A DNA stretch of 64,000 nt from JAGNLV01 sp964612145 (GCA_964612145.1 CAZTBP010000022.1:9406-73405); one strand, 5' to 3'. Shown: positions 43,233 to 52,268, counted from the first letter of the stretch. Translations and numbers: made by a program. The notes: generated from the sequence alone by a model not told the origin.

Positions 43233-44264
43233 ATGTACAACCAAAATGGTGAAAAACGCGGCCACGCTATCGCCCTGTTCTCCGGCGGACTCGACTCCGC
43301 CCTGGCTATCCTGCTGATGCTGCGACAGAATATCGAAGTTACCGCCCTGACTTTTATGACCCACTTCGGCTGTGATCTCGGCGACCGCTCCTCCTGTGGC
43401 GCCGATCCGTACCCCGCCGCCGAGAAATTCGGGTTCAACGTCAAACTCATGCACCTCGGCCAGAAATTCGTCAACATCGTCGAAAAACCCAGATTCGGCC
43501 GGGGCAAAAACATGAACCCCTGTACCGACTGCCGCATCCTCATGCTCTCCGAGGCCCGCCAGTTCATGGAGATGGTCAACGCCGACTTCGTCATCACCGG
43601 CGAGGTCATGGGCCAGCGCCCCATGTCGCAAGTCAAACCGCGCCTGAAAATCACCGAGGAAGAATCCGGTCTCCAGGGCAAACTTCTTCGCCCCCTCTCT
43701 GCCAAGTGCCTCACCCCGACCGAACCGGAACGCTCCGGTATGGTCGACCGCGACCAACTGGAGGGAATCCAGGGCCGTTCCCGCAAACGACAACTCGAAC
43801 TGGCCAAGCAATTTGGCCTCGAGGATTACCCCACTCCCGCCTCCGGCTGCCTCCTGACCGACCGGGGCTACTCCAACCGACTGCGCGACCTCATGGCCCA
43901 CACTGACCGGCTCACTTTCGATGATCTCAATCTTCTCAAAGTCGGCCGCCACTTCCGCCTCGACAACGGCGCCAAGGCCATTGTCGGTCGCAACGAACAG
44001 GACAACAAACAGCTCATGGGATACAAACGCCCCCACCACCTGCATATCGAGGCCCTCGGCATCGGATCACCGGTGACCCTGCTGATCGGATCGAACAAAT
44101 CCGACGACGTCATCCGCAGGGCCGCCGCCATCACAGCCCGATATGCCGACGCTAAAACCGCGCCAGAAGTCGAAGTCACTATTTTTAACGGCGATAATTC
44201 GCAGCGGAAAGTGGCCGTGAAACCGGCCGAAGACGAGGCTATCCAGCCCCTGCTCATCAAGTAA
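43233..44264 (+). CDS. PP-loop ATPase, ThiI/MnmA-like tRNA thiolation enzyme
   Basis: A 343-residue adenylating enzyme. The PP-loop ALFSGGLDSALAILLML is at the N-terminus. NPCTDCRILMLSEARQFME carries a CxxC, and YPTPASGCLLTD a further Cys, as in enzymes that adenylate a tRNA uridine and transfer sulfur to it. The C-terminal part (LNLLKVGRHFRL, HHLHIEALGIGSP) resembles the extra domain of stand-alone ThiI/MnmA relatives of anaerobic bacteria. Exact modification unknown. ATG at 43233; no clear ribosome binding site; a TTG two codons upstream is an alternative. Confidence 0.8.
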   Translation: MYNQNGEKRGHAIALFSGGLDSALAILLMLRQNIEVTALTFMTHFGCDLGDRSSCGADPYPAAEKFGFNVKLMHLGQKFVNIVEKPRFGRGKNMNPCTDCRILMLSEARQFMEMVNADFVITGEVMGQRPMSQVKPRLKITEEESGLQGKLLRPLSAKCLTPTEPERSGMVDRDQLEGIQGRSRKRQLELAKQFGLEDYPTPASGCLLTDRGYSNRLRDLMAHTDRLTFDDLNLLKVGRHFRLDNGAKAIVGRNEQDNKQLMGYKRPHHLHIEALGIGSPVTLLIGSNKSDDVIRRAAAITARYADAKTAPEVEVTIFNGDNSQRKVAVKPAEDEAIQPLLIK

Positions 44265-44285
44265 CCCCCTTCCGACCAGATACAG

Positions 44286-44428
44286 AAAAAGGCCTCGATT
44301 CGCATCGAGGCCTCTCTCTCCTCACCAATCGGGAAAGCTAACAAGCAGTTTAACCGCCAAGAAATACTGCTCAACACTTCCTTGGTAATGCACAGGTTGC
44401 GGGTCTATCCATTACCTTGCTACCCGAT
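44286..44428 (-). ncRNA. Candidate stand-alone structured RNA with pseudoknot
   Basis: Read on the minus strand from about 44428 the RNA is closed by a stem ATCGGG-AGC / GCT-CCCGAT (44419-44428 with 44328-44338). Inside are a hairpin GGTAATG/CATTACC (44410-44416 with 44384-44390) and an H-type pseudoknot: stem 1 AAGGAA/TTTCTT (44378-44383 with 44359-44364, one G-U) whose loop bases AGCAGT (44366-44371) pair with ACTGCT (44344-44349). A 9-base-pair terminator GGCCTCGAT/ATCGAGGCC with five T ends it at 44286. TATAAT lies just upstream. No gene follows on this strand, so it is not a riboswitch. I recognise no known family (not 6S, SRP, tmRNA or 5S). Confidence 0.55.
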
Positions 44429-44432
44429 AGCT

Positions 44433-44438
44433 ATTATA
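44433..44438 (-). promoter_or_regulatory. -10 element of the candidate RNA gene
   Basis: On the minus strand TATAAT, a perfect consensus hexamer, 4 bases before the closing stem begins. The -35 region (GTGTTT/TGTTTG) is weak. Confidence 0.5.
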
Positions 44439-44645
44439 TATACAAACTTCGTGCCAAACACACCATAAGTCGCTCAAGTAACGCCCCAACAACTACTTAC
44501 ACCCACCAGCGCCTTCTCGCCCTGACCCCGATAAGCGCCAATATCGCAGGACTTGTGGCTGTCTCGTCGCAGATTCTGCTTGCCTCATCTTACTCAATGA
44601 GAAACTTGCCATCCCCAAAAAGTATTTGCGCCTGCTGTACGGCAC

Positions 44646-44681
44646 AAAAAAACTCACCCGCCGGAGTCACCGGCGGGTGAG
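44646..44681 (-). terminator. Terminator of the cohesin-like gene
   Basis: On the minus strand perfect 12-base arms CTCACCCGCCGG and CCGGCGGGTGAG around five bases, followed by seven T. It ends the transcript of 44740-45558. Confidence 0.9.
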
Positions 44682-44739
44682 CAAAATCGTAGTCTTCGCT
44701 GTGCGCTTGCTTAATTCAACACACTAAGCTCAGCCGCAA

Positions 44740-45558
44740 TTACTTCAGCAGCATCATCTTCTTCGTATCCACGTTCTGGTCCGTCTCGATACGATAGAAA
44801 TACACGCCACTGGAATACTGCGACGCATCCCACGTTACAATGTGAGAACCGGCTTCAAGCTGATTATTGACCAGCGTCTCAACCTGCTGACCCAAAACGT
44901 TGTAAATCGACACGTTCACCTGCGACGCCTTCGGCAGATCAAAGGAGATCTCCGTCGACGGGTTGAACGGGTTCGGATAGTTCTGGTTCAACGCGAACGA
45001 CTGCGGTACGTTCGGACCGGTCAGGTTCGCCAGAGAGACATTGATCGGCTGGAATTCCGGATACTCGGTCCGCTGACCAATTTGACCATTGTCATACGTG
45101 TGATAGACAAACATCAGGGCATGGCCCGGGTTGGTCATCTCAAACGTCTGAATGTCGATCTGATTAACCGATTCATCTTCAACCGTGAAAACCAGGTTAG
45201 CAACAACACCGGTGCCGGCTTCCAGATCCGGCTTCGCCTCTGCCGAGATTTGCGGCAACAGGCCGATAATCACCCGATTGTCTTCGTTGTTGATATTGGC
45301 AATCTTCAGATCAAAGTACTCGGTCCGAGTACCTTCAAATGTGACCGCCTCCAGCGTTACCCCTTCAGAAAACTGAAGCGGAATATCCATTGCAGTCAGA
45401 TTGGCTTCGTTCGTTACCACCAGCGGTACCTTTACCGTATTGGCTTCCTGAATCTCGGCCTTGCCGACCGCGAACTTATGGGCCGAGCCGGCAAACACCA
45501 ACGCGGGTGTCAGCAGAATGGCCACGGCGACCATAAGGATGTTTACTCGTTTACTCAA
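44740..45558 (-). CDS. Secreted cohesin-like protein with sorting domain, TTG start
   Basis: A 272-residue exported protein: signal peptide ending ALVFAG, a cohesin/NEAT-like strand-rich domain (VKVPLVVTNEANLTAMDIPLQFSEGVTLEAVTFEGT, GVVANLVFTVEDES), then the FlgD-like/type A T9SS tail beginning FALNQNYPNPFNPSTEISF and ending DTKKMMLLK. AGGAGGTGA lies 4 to 5 bases before TTG 45558, and the promoter upstream is near perfect, so expression may be high. It is probably an abundant surface or secreted protein. Function unknown. Confidence 0.82.
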   Translation of the reverse strand: MSKRVNILMVAVAILLTPALVFAGSAHKFAVGKAEIQEANTVKVPLVVTNEANLTAMDIPLQFSEGVTLEAVTFEGTRTEYFDLKIANINNEDNRVIIGLLPQISAEAKPDLEAGTGVVANLVFTVEDESVNQIDIQTFEMTNPGHALMFVYHTYDNGQIGQRTEYPEFQPINVSLANLTGPNVPQSFALNQNYPNPFNPSTEISFDLPKASQVNVSIYNVLGQQVETLVNNQLEAGSHIVTWDASQYSSGVYFYRIETDQNVDTKKMMLLK

Positions 45559-45747
45559 GGTTCACCTCCTCGGAACTGAATGTGACTTTCTTGCAGCCGG
45601 AACGTCGGCTATCAATCCTTTGCGCCATTCCGGCCACACTCTATCATCCGTAACACGAATTTTCTAAAGCCTGTCTCGTTTCGTCCTAAAGGTGCTGCGT
45701 ATGTTTGGATTGCAATCGGGGCGGTTCTGGTGTGGAACTCTATCCTA

Positions 45748-45775
45748 ATTATAGACTCAGGCCGGATTTTGTCAA
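45748..45775 (-). promoter_or_regulatory. Consensus promoter of the cohesin-like gene
   Basis: On the minus strand TTGACA (45770-45775), 16 bases, TATAAT (45748-45753). Both hexamers are perfect. The start site would be near 45741, leaving a leader of about 180 bases. Confidence 0.8.
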
Positions 45776-46099
45776 GCGGTATGTCGGGCGCCGCTATCCC
45801 TGCGTTTATCCTTTCCTACGGTCTTTCCAACCTCTCACGAGTCTAATGCGTCCGTCACTAAGTGGTACACCAACGCTATACCCTTGGTTCCATGCGATCC
45901 AGTAAAAAAACGTCAGTTTATCTGTAAAGTTTTGCCCGTCATATGCTATTTTCGCCCCCCACAACCGGCGCAAATCATGCGATTTTCGACCCACGCCGCC
46001 CACGTTTCCAACCGAATCGCACACCAGCTGCAGGCCCTACTCCGAAACACCCCGCTAAAAACCGCTCACTTCCACCTGTTCACACCCCTGACTAAATGC

Positions 46100-46128
46100 T
46101 TGACCCCATCCCCGCACTGGCGTAAACT
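46100..46128 (+). promoter_or_regulatory. Promoter of the OPT transporter gene
   Basis: TTGACC (46100-46105), 17 bases, TAAACT (46123-46128). The start site would be about 37 bases before the GTG at 46172. Confidence 0.55.
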
Positions 46129-46171
46129 GGTGGCGTTTAACACACAACAGTCTCTTTCATCCGGAGGTGAC

Positions 46172-48157
46172 GTGGAAAAACCTGCCCCTACCGAGGAAAA
46201 GTACGAACCGGTCATAAAGGCCGGAATGTCGGTGCCCGAAGTTACCTGGCGGGCCCTTGTTCTCGGCGCCATAATCTCAGTCCTCTTCGGCGTCGCAAAC
46301 GCATATCTCGGCCTGAAATTCGGGATGACCGTCTCCGCCTCAATCCCGGCTGCGGTTATCTCGATGGCCGTCCTGCGCCTGTTCTTTAAGAAAGTCTCGG
46401 TCCTGGAAAACAACATCGTCCAGACCGTCGGCTCCGCCGGTGAATCACTCGCCGCCGGTATCATCTTCACCATCCCGGCCTTCTTCATCTGGCAGGCCAA
46501 CGAAGAACTCGTCGCATCCGGCTACTACCACGAAATCTCCAAAATGCAAATCTTCTGGCTGTCCATGCTCGGCGGCTCCCTGGGGATCCTCCTCATGATT
46601 CCCCTGCGAAAGTACCTCGTCGACCGGGAACACGGCCGCCTGGCTTTCCCCGAAGGCACCGCCTGCGCCGAAATCATTGTTGCCGGCGACGAAGGCGGCA
46701 GCAAAGCCCGCATGGTCTTCATGGGTATCGGCTTAGGCGCCCTCTACAAAATCGGCATGAATATGGCCAAGCTCTGGTCCGAATCAGTCAACTATGACTT
46801 CAAAAATGTCCTGCGCGGCGGCACCATCGGCATCGATGCCACCCCCGCCCTGCTCGGCGTCGGCTACATTATCGGACCGCGCATCGCCGCCCTCATGATG
46901 GGCGGCGCAGTCCTCGGCTACCTCGGCATCGGCCCGCTGATCATGTTCATCGGCGAACAGCTCCCCGCCGGCACCATCGTCTCACCCGGCGAAATCCCCA
47001 TAGCAGATATGGACTCCGGGCAGCTTCGCCAGTACTACATCCGCTACCTCGGTGTCGGTGCCGTCGCCCTCGGCGGATTTGTCTCCCTGATCAAATCCCT
47101 CCCGGTCATCTTCTCCTCCTTCAGCAAAGGCTTCGGCGAACTGCTCGGCAAAAAAGTCGGCGACTCCGAGGTCCCCCGCACCGACAAAGACATTCCGATG
47201 AAATGGGTCCTCCTCGGCGTCATTGGCGTTATCGTCGCCATCTGGGCCCTGCCGGGCACTGAACTTCACCTGCTCGGCGCCGCCCTTGCCGTCCTCTTTG
47301 GCTTCTTTTTTGTCGTCGTCGCCGCTCGCATTGTCGGTATCGTCGGCTCATCATCCTCACCGGTCTCCGGCATGACCATCGCCACCCTGCTTGTCACCAG
47401 CCTCATCCTGCTGTACTTCGGGGTCGAAGGCACCGCCGGGATGGTCACTGTCATGTCCGTCGGCACTATCGTCTGCATCGCTGTCTGCATGTCCGGTGAC
47501 ATCGCCCAGGACCTCAAGACCGGCTACCTCCTCGGCGCCACCCCCTGGCGACAACAGCTCACCGAGTTTGTCGGACTGATCTTCCCTGCTCTGGCAATGG
47601 GAATTACGATCTACTACCTCAACGAAGTTTTCGGCTTTGTCCCCGGCCAGACCGGCCGCACCCATCTGCTTGCCCCGCAGGCAAACATCATGGCCACCGT
47701 CGTGCAGGGCGTCATGCACGCCAACCTCCCCTGGGCCCCGATCCTTGTCGGCGCCATGATCGCCGGCGCCGTCGAACTGCTCGGCATCAGCTCCCTCCCG
47801 GTCGCAATCGGACTGTACCTCCCGCTCTCGCTCTCCTCACCGATCATGACCGGCGGCCTCGTGGCCTACCTCATGAAACGTGTATCGCGAACCGACGAAC
47901 AGGCCCGCTCGCGGCGCGAAGGAGGCATTCTCTTCTCCTCCGGCCTTGTGGCCGGCGACGCCCTCATCGGCGTATCCGTCGCCTTCCTGATCGGTGGCAT
48001 CGGCTCCTACATGGAATTCTACGACTCTCACGAGGGCATGTGGAACACCGTTACCGGCTCCTTTGGTCCGTGGCTCTCGCTTATCATGTTCGCGGGGCTG
48101 ACAACCGTCCTGGCCCTGCTGGCCTACCACGGTCTCAAAAAGAAAGATACGGTGTAG
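46172..48157 (+). CDS. OPT family oligopeptide transporter
   Basis: A 661-residue inner-membrane protein with about 15 or 16 helices. The GTG at 46172 is chosen because GGAGGTGA lies directly upstream and because the leader before it contains the promoter. Family motifs include ITWRA-like VTWRALVLGAIISVLFGVANAYLGLKFGMTVSASIPAAV, SAGESLAAGIIF, and GDIAQDLKTGYLLGATPWRQQ. Bacterial OPT members import peptides or modified peptides, some metal complexes, with the proton gradient. No peptidase lies in the same operon. Confidence 0.93.
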   Translation: MEKPAPTEEKYEPVIKAGMSVPEVTWRALVLGAIISVLFGVANAYLGLKFGMTVSASIPAAVISMAVLRLFFKKVSVLENNIVQTVGSAGESLAAGIIFTIPAFFIWQANEELVASGYYHEISKMQIFWLSMLGGSLGILLMIPLRKYLVDREHGRLAFPEGTACAEIIVAGDEGGSKARMVFMGIGLGALYKIGMNMAKLWSESVNYDFKNVLRGGTIGIDATPALLGVGYIIGPRIAALMMGGAVLGYLGIGPLIMFIGEQLPAGTIVSPGEIPIADMDSGQLRQYYIRYLGVGAVALGGFVSLIKSLPVIFSSFSKGFGELLGKKVGDSEVPRTDKDIPMKWVLLGVIGVIVAIWALPGTELHLLGAALAVLFGFFFVVVAARIVGIVGSSSSPVSGMTIATLLVTSLILLYFGVEGTAGMVTVMSVGTIVCIAVCMSGDIAQDLKTGYLLGATPWRQQLTEFVGLIFPALAMGITIYYLNEVFGFVPGQTGRTHLLAPQANIMATVVQGVMHANLPWAPILVGAMIAGAVELLGISSLPVAIGLYLPLSLSSPIMTGGLVAYLMKRVSRTDEQARSRREGGILFSSGLVAGDALIGVSVAFLIGGIGSYMEFYDSHEGMWNTVTGSFGPWLSLIMFAGLTTVLALLAYHGLKKKDTV

Positions 48158-48195
48158 CGCCTGCAACAGCGAACAGCATCTGTGGTATAAGTAGT

Positions 48196-48225
48196 AGTGC
48201 CGGAGGTGACCTCACCTCCGGCACT
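48196..48225 (+). terminator. Strong hairpin between the OPT and GT-C genes
   Basis: Perfect 14-base arms AGTGCCGGAGGTGA and TCACCTCCGGCACT separated by only CC. There is no T tract on either strand, so it may be a factor-assisted terminator, an mRNA-stabilising hairpin or an attenuator; it ends 20 bases before the next start codon. Confidence 0.5.
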
Positions 48226-48245
48226 CTGTTACCGGATAGATCGAG

Positions 48246-50420
48246 ATGAAAGACTTCCTGCACCAAAACAAGACCGGCCTGATCGTCGCCGCTGTCGCTG
48301 TGGTTGTCCGATGGCTCTACGTCATCGAACTCTCGACCGACCCGGCTTCCTCCGTCCCCATCGTCGACGAAAAGTGGCACTGGCTCTGGGCCAAAGAAAT
48401 CCTCAACGAATCCTTCTTTGGCGAGGGAAGCTGGTTCCGTGCCCCGCTCTACCCCTACTTTCTCGCATTCCTGCACTTCATCGGTGGTGGTTCGATTTTT
48501 GTGGCCAAGTTCCTTCAGGTCATCGTCGCCGGCGGCACCGCTTTCTACATCTTCCGACTCGGCGAACACGTCTTCGGCCGCACCACCGGACTCATCGCCG
48601 GACTCATTTACGCCTTCTACGGCACCATGCTCTTCTATGAAGCCATGTTCCTCATCCCGGTCCTGTTCCTGTTCTTCACCGTCTGGGGCATGTACCGCCT
48701 GATTGCCTACCAGGACTCCGAGAGCCTCCGGACCTGGCTCTTCACCGGCCTCGTCTTCGGCCTCGCCACCATCAGCCGCCCGAATATACTCTTGGTCATG
48801 CCGCTGCTGATGCTCTGGGCCATGTTCTTCACTCCCGGCGGCCAGACGCTTTTGAGCAAACTCCGCAAACCGGTCCTGATCGGGATCGGCCTTGCTATCG
48901 CTATCGCCCCGGTCACCGCCCGCAACCTGATTGTCACCTGCGAACCGACCCTGATTTCCTCGCAAGGCGGCATCAACTTCTACCTCGGCAACAACCCCGT
49001 CGCCAGCGGCCTCGCTATGCAGATGCCGGAGGTACCGCTCAACGAAGCCCTCAGCTGGCGCCAGTTCCAGCCGGCCACTCACGCCGCCGCCGAACGGCTC
49101 GCCGGACGGTCCCTTACCGAGGCCGAGGCCTCTGCCTTCTGGACCGACCGCACTATCGACTTCATCACCGAAAACCCCGGCGACTTCCTCGGCCTCGTCT
49201 GGCGTAAAACGATCTACCTCATGTCCGGGTTCGAAAACTCCGACAACTCCGACATCTACTTCGAACGGCAGAAGTCCGTCCTCTATTCACTCCTGCTGTG
49301 GGACGGTCCCATCGATTTCCCCTTTGGCCTGCTGTTCCCGCTCGCCATCGCGGGAATCTACGTCCGCCGCCGTGACTTCAGGAAACTCCTCCCCCTCTAC
49401 CTGTTTATCCTCGGCTACATCCCGACCATCGTGCTTTTCCTCGTCACCGCCCGCCACCGCCTGCCGCTGATCCCCTTCCTTGCCATCCTCGCCGCAGCCG
49501 GAATCGTGCAGGCGGTCGCCCTCTGGCGCAAACGGAACTATGCCAACCTTGCCATTGCCGGTGTCCTGTTCCTCGGGATTCTCTTGATCTTCAACCGCAC
49601 ATACTACGAAGAAGGCGGGCAGAACAATTTCCAGAATCACTTCAACGCCGGTATCAAACAGGAACACCTCGGCAACCTGCAGGAAGCCGAACAAGAATAC
49701 TTAGCTGCAAAACGATACTATGCCGAATCACCCGCCCTGCTGACCAACCTCGGCCACGTCCAGTTTCAACTCGGCAAAGTCCAACAGGCGGCGGAAAACT
49801 ATGAAACTGCCCTGCAATACAACCCCGACTACCATCGCGCCCTGAACAACCTCGGTCAGTTAGTCGAATCCAAGGGCCTGGCCGACTCCGCCCTAACCCT
49901 CTACCAGAAAGCCGTCGCCAACTTTGATCCCAACCTCGCCCGCCAGGAGGAACTGGCACAAATACTGACCAACCTCGCTAATCAATTCCACCAGCGTGAT
50001 GAAATCGACATGGCCGCCCGAGCCTTTGACTCCGCCATGGTCCTGGCCCCCACGACTCCCGAGGTCTTCCGGCAAAGCGCCGCCTTCTATGCGCGCACCC
50101 GGAACTTTACCGTCTCGGACAGCCTCTTCCGACGTCTCCTGCACCTGACCACGCTCTCCGCCACTGACTACTTTAATTGGGGATTATCATATATACAGCG
50201 AGGACAGTTCGAGGATGCCATTTTCATGCTAAGAAAGAGCCTGAACCAGAACGCATCCCTCTTCCAGACCCACTACTTGTTGGCTGTTGCGTATTTCGAA
50301 AGCAACCGCCCTATCGAGGACGTCATGCAGCACCTGAACCGCACCCTTGAACTCAACCCACAGTACCAGCCCGCCCTCGAATTGAAGCAGCAGATCGAAC
50401 AGGCCGGCCTCAACCGCTAA
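48246..50420 (+). CDS. GT-C type membrane glycosyltransferase with C-terminal TPR repeats, second copy
   Basis: A 724-residue paralogue of 23367-25535 with the same plan: acidic loop after TM1 (VPIVDEKWHWLWAKEIL), WFRAPLYPYFLAFLHFIGG, GGINFYLGNNPVASG, about ten membrane helices to residue 450, then TPR repeats (FNAGIKQEHLGNLQEAEQEYLAAKRYY, LGKVQQAAENYETALQYNPDYHRALNNLGQLV and others). It likely glycosylates a periplasmic acceptor from a lipid-linked sugar. Its stop overlaps the stop of the convergent GGDEF gene by 4 bases. Confidence 0.85.
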   Translation: MKDFLHQNKTGLIVAAVAVVVRWLYVIELSTDPASSVPIVDEKWHWLWAKEILNESFFGEGSWFRAPLYPYFLAFLHFIGGGSIFVAKFLQVIVAGGTAFYIFRLGEHVFGRTTGLIAGLIYAFYGTMLFYEAMFLIPVLFLFFTVWGMYRLIAYQDSESLRTWLFTGLVFGLATISRPNILLVMPLLMLWAMFFTPGGQTLLSKLRKPVLIGIGLAIAIAPVTARNLIVTCEPTLISSQGGINFYLGNNPVASGLAMQMPEVPLNEALSWRQFQPATHAAAERLAGRSLTEAEASAFWTDRTIDFITENPGDFLGLVWRKTIYLMSGFENSDNSDIYFERQKSVLYSLLLWDGPIDFPFGLLFPLAIAGIYVRRRDFRKLLPLYLFILGYIPTIVLFLVTARHRLPLIPFLAILAAAGIVQAVALWRKRNYANLAIAGVLFLGILLIFNRTYYEEGGQNNFQNHFNAGIKQEHLGNLQEAEQEYLAAKRYYAESPALLTNLGHVQFQLGKVQQAAENYETALQYNPDYHRALNNLGQLVESKGLADSALTLYQKAVANFDPNLARQEELAQILTNLANQFHQRDEIDMAARAFDSAMVLAPTTPEVFRQSAAFYARTRNFTVSDSLFRRLLHLTTLSATDYFNWGLSYIQRGQFEDAIFMLRKSLNQNASLFQTHYLLAVAYFESNRPIEDVMQHLNRTLELNPQYQPALELKQQIEQAGLNR

Positions 50421-51415
50421 TACTTTTTCCGGCGTTCCAGCATGTAATTCGAACCAGCCTTGCTCTTGGTCGCCTTCTTCAGATCCGCCAGCATCTTGGA
50501 CATCTCCCCCGGATGCGCAAATGTCCCATTCTGATTCAACAGCACCGCAATCGAAATTGTCAGCAGCGGAAAGTTCTCGATTTCCCCCCGACGGCTCGTG
50601 GTCGTTATGAACCCCCGCTCCCGATCTTCATCCTCGTACCGATACGGAATCAGCGTGTCAAACGTCTCGATCATCGCCTCACACACGTGCTCCACCTCGT
50701 CCGTCGGAACCATGAAAATAAAGTCGTCTCCCGCTATATGCCCCACAAACGCCCCCGGACACAAATCACACACCGTATCCTTTACCACCCGCGCTGTCAG
50801 TTGAATCACCTTGTCCCCCGAGAAATAGCCGTAGTAATCGTTGTATGCCTTAAAATTGTCAAGATCCACGTACCCCACCGCAAACTCCGCCTGCATATCC
50901 AGCAGCCGTGCAATCTCACGCTCGATAATTGCCGGGCCCGGCAACCGCGTACTCGGATTAATCGAAAGATCCCGCCGCGACCGTGCGATCGTCTGCCGTA
51001 TTCGCACCTTAACCAGCTTATCCCGCCACTGCCCGTATATGAAATCCTCCGCCCCGCGCTCATACGCCGCAATCATGATCGAATCGGGCGGATCCGGGTG
51101 GTATACAACTACCGGGATAATCGAAAGAAAAACATTGTCCTTAATAGTCCGAATCAGCTCAATTTCTTTGGAAAGGTCAAAGCGACTGCCGATTATAATC
51201 GCATCGATCGGAAATCGATGGCACATCGTAACCAGCGTCTCGACACCGCCGAAGTAGTGAAACGATAAATGCTGACCGGTAAAAAACTGCCTGAGATGAA
51301 AATCAAGATCCACCCCCGCCTGCTTTATCGCAAAGTGATAAGCCGGTTTTCGAGGCGAGTCACTTGTCTTTGGACCCGGCCAGCTCCCGAGGATGGTATT
51401 TTCGATGCTCCGCAA
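50417..51415 (-). CDS. Receiver-like and degenerate GGDEF domain protein
   Basis: Up to 332 residues. Residues 35-150 have the alternating layout of a receiver domain, but the phospho-acceptor region (FPIDAIIIGSRFD) is non-standard. A GGDEF domain follows: RDLSINPSTRLPGPAIIEREI, FAVGYVDLDNFKAYNDYYGYFSGDKVI, and the active-site loop AGDDF near 230 instead of GGDEF. The metal Asp (YVDLDNFK) is kept. Cyclase activity is doubtful; c-di-GMP or GTP binding is possible. The ATG at 51415 lies inside the xer gene (56-base overlap); GTG 51313, after the xer stop, is an alternative. Confidence 0.78.
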   Translation of the reverse strand: MRSIENTILGSWPGPKTSDSPRKPAYHFAIKQAGVDLDFHLRQFFTGQHLSFHYFGGVETLVTMCHRFPIDAIIIGSRFDLSKEIELIRTIKDNVFLSIIPVVVYHPDPPDSIMIAAYERGAEDFIYGQWRDKLVKVRIRQTIARSRRDLSINPSTRLPGPAIIEREIARLLDMQAEFAVGYVDLDNFKAYNDYYGYFSGDKVIQLTARVVKDTVCDLCPGAFVGHIAGDDFIFMVPTDEVEHVCEAMIETFDTLIPYRYEDEDRERGFITTTSRRGEIENFPLLTISIAVLLNQNGTFAHPGEMSKMLADLKKATKSKAGSNYMLERRKKY

Positions 51416-52268
51416 TTATATAATCCCGGTCTACAGTAGTATAAATCTGTGTTGTACTTATATCGGCATGACCGAGCATTTCTTGCACCACCCGAAGATC
51501 TGCGCCCCCCTCAAGCATATGTGTTGCAAAGGAATGACGAAGCGTATGAGGCGACACCGGCTTGTCGATACCCGCCTTCGCCACCAGCTTTTTGACGATT
51601 TTCCACAGCCCCACCCGTGAAAACGACTTCCCTAAGTTGTTTCGCAACAGCAAAGTACCACTTTTTTCGTCCTTTTTATCCTCCGCCGTCGCCAAATGAC
51701 TCTCAACCGCCGACCTGGCATATCCCCCCAGCGGAACCAGCCGCTGCTTGTTGCCTTTTCCCGTTACCCGAATAAATCCCGCCTCAAATTCAATATCAGA
51801 CAATTTTAGTCCAATTAACTCCGAAATCCGCAGCCCGCTCCCGTACAGCAACTCTATAATCATCCGGTCCCGCCGCCCATTTCTCGGCTGCTCCTGAGCC
51901 GCCTCAATCATCCGTTCGATCTCCCGAGGCGACAAATAATGCGGATGATACCGCATAATTTTCGGCGCCATGATAGCCCCCGCCGGATTTTCCTTGATCA
52001 CCCCCGCCTCCACCAGGTAACCAAACAACTGCTTCACCGAAGAAATCTTACGGGATATTGTCGACGGCTTCCGCCCCTGCTGCCCGAGATACCCTACGTA
52101 AGTCAGTACCATCCGGCTGTCAATCTTCTCCGGCGAAACGTTTCCAGCTGTCTCAGCAAATTCCGCAAGATCTCGCCGATACGCCGCCACCGTATTCGCC
52201 GCCAGCCCCCGCTCCAGCTTGAGATATCCCAGGAAATCGTCGATATGCAACGCCAGCGCACCCATCAT
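51360..52268 (-). CDS. XerC/XerD-type tyrosine recombinase
   Basis: A 302-residue integrase. The ATG at 52268 overlaps the comF stop (TGATG), giving the normal N-terminus ALALHIDDFLGYLKLERGLAANTVAAYRRDL. Catalytic residues are present: Arg in GSGLRISELIGL, Lys in VTGKGNKQRLVPL, HTLRHSFATH, LGHADISTTQIYTTV with the Tyr nucleophile. It probably resolves chromosome dimers at dif as the XerD or single Xer partner, which is not in a mobile element context here. Confidence 0.93.
   Translation of the reverse strand: MMGALALHIDDFLGYLKLERGLAANTVAAYRRDLAEFAETAGNVSPEKIDSRMVLTYVGYLGQQGRKPSTISRKISSVKQLFGYLVEAGVIKENPAGAIMAPKIMRYHPHYLSPREIERMIEAAQEQPRNGRRDRMIIELLYGSGLRISELIGLKLSDIEFEAGFIRVTGKGNKQRLVPLGGYARSAVESHLATAEDKKDEKSGTLLLRNNLGKSFSRVGLWKIVKKLVAKAGIDKPVSPHTLRHSFATHMLEGGADLRVVQEMLGHADISTTQIYTTVDRDYIIAEHRKYHPRELAGSKDK

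Larger units (their letters stand above)
45559..46171. other. Divergent intergenic region with two strong promoters
   Basis: Contains a leader of about 180 bases for the cohesin-like gene on the minus strand (45559 to about 45741) and the OPT leader on the plus strand. A reading frame upstream of the OPT start exists but is rich in His/Pro/Arg and lies across the promoter; it is not taken as coding. Confidence 0.5.

Noticed and set aside
44328..44428. Plus-strand version of the candidate RNA
   Set aside because: The stems are symmetrical, but only the minus strand has a TATAAT box before and a T-tailed terminator after the structure.
45884..46171. N-terminal extension of the OPT transporter
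   Set aside because: The stretch is His/Pro/Arg-rich, contains the promoter, and a perfect ribosome binding site stands before GTG 46172.
51360..52268. Integron or mobile-element integrase
   Set aside because: The Xer-type recombinase is coupled to comF and has no att-like repeats, tRNA target or cargo nearby; a housekeeping Xer fits better.
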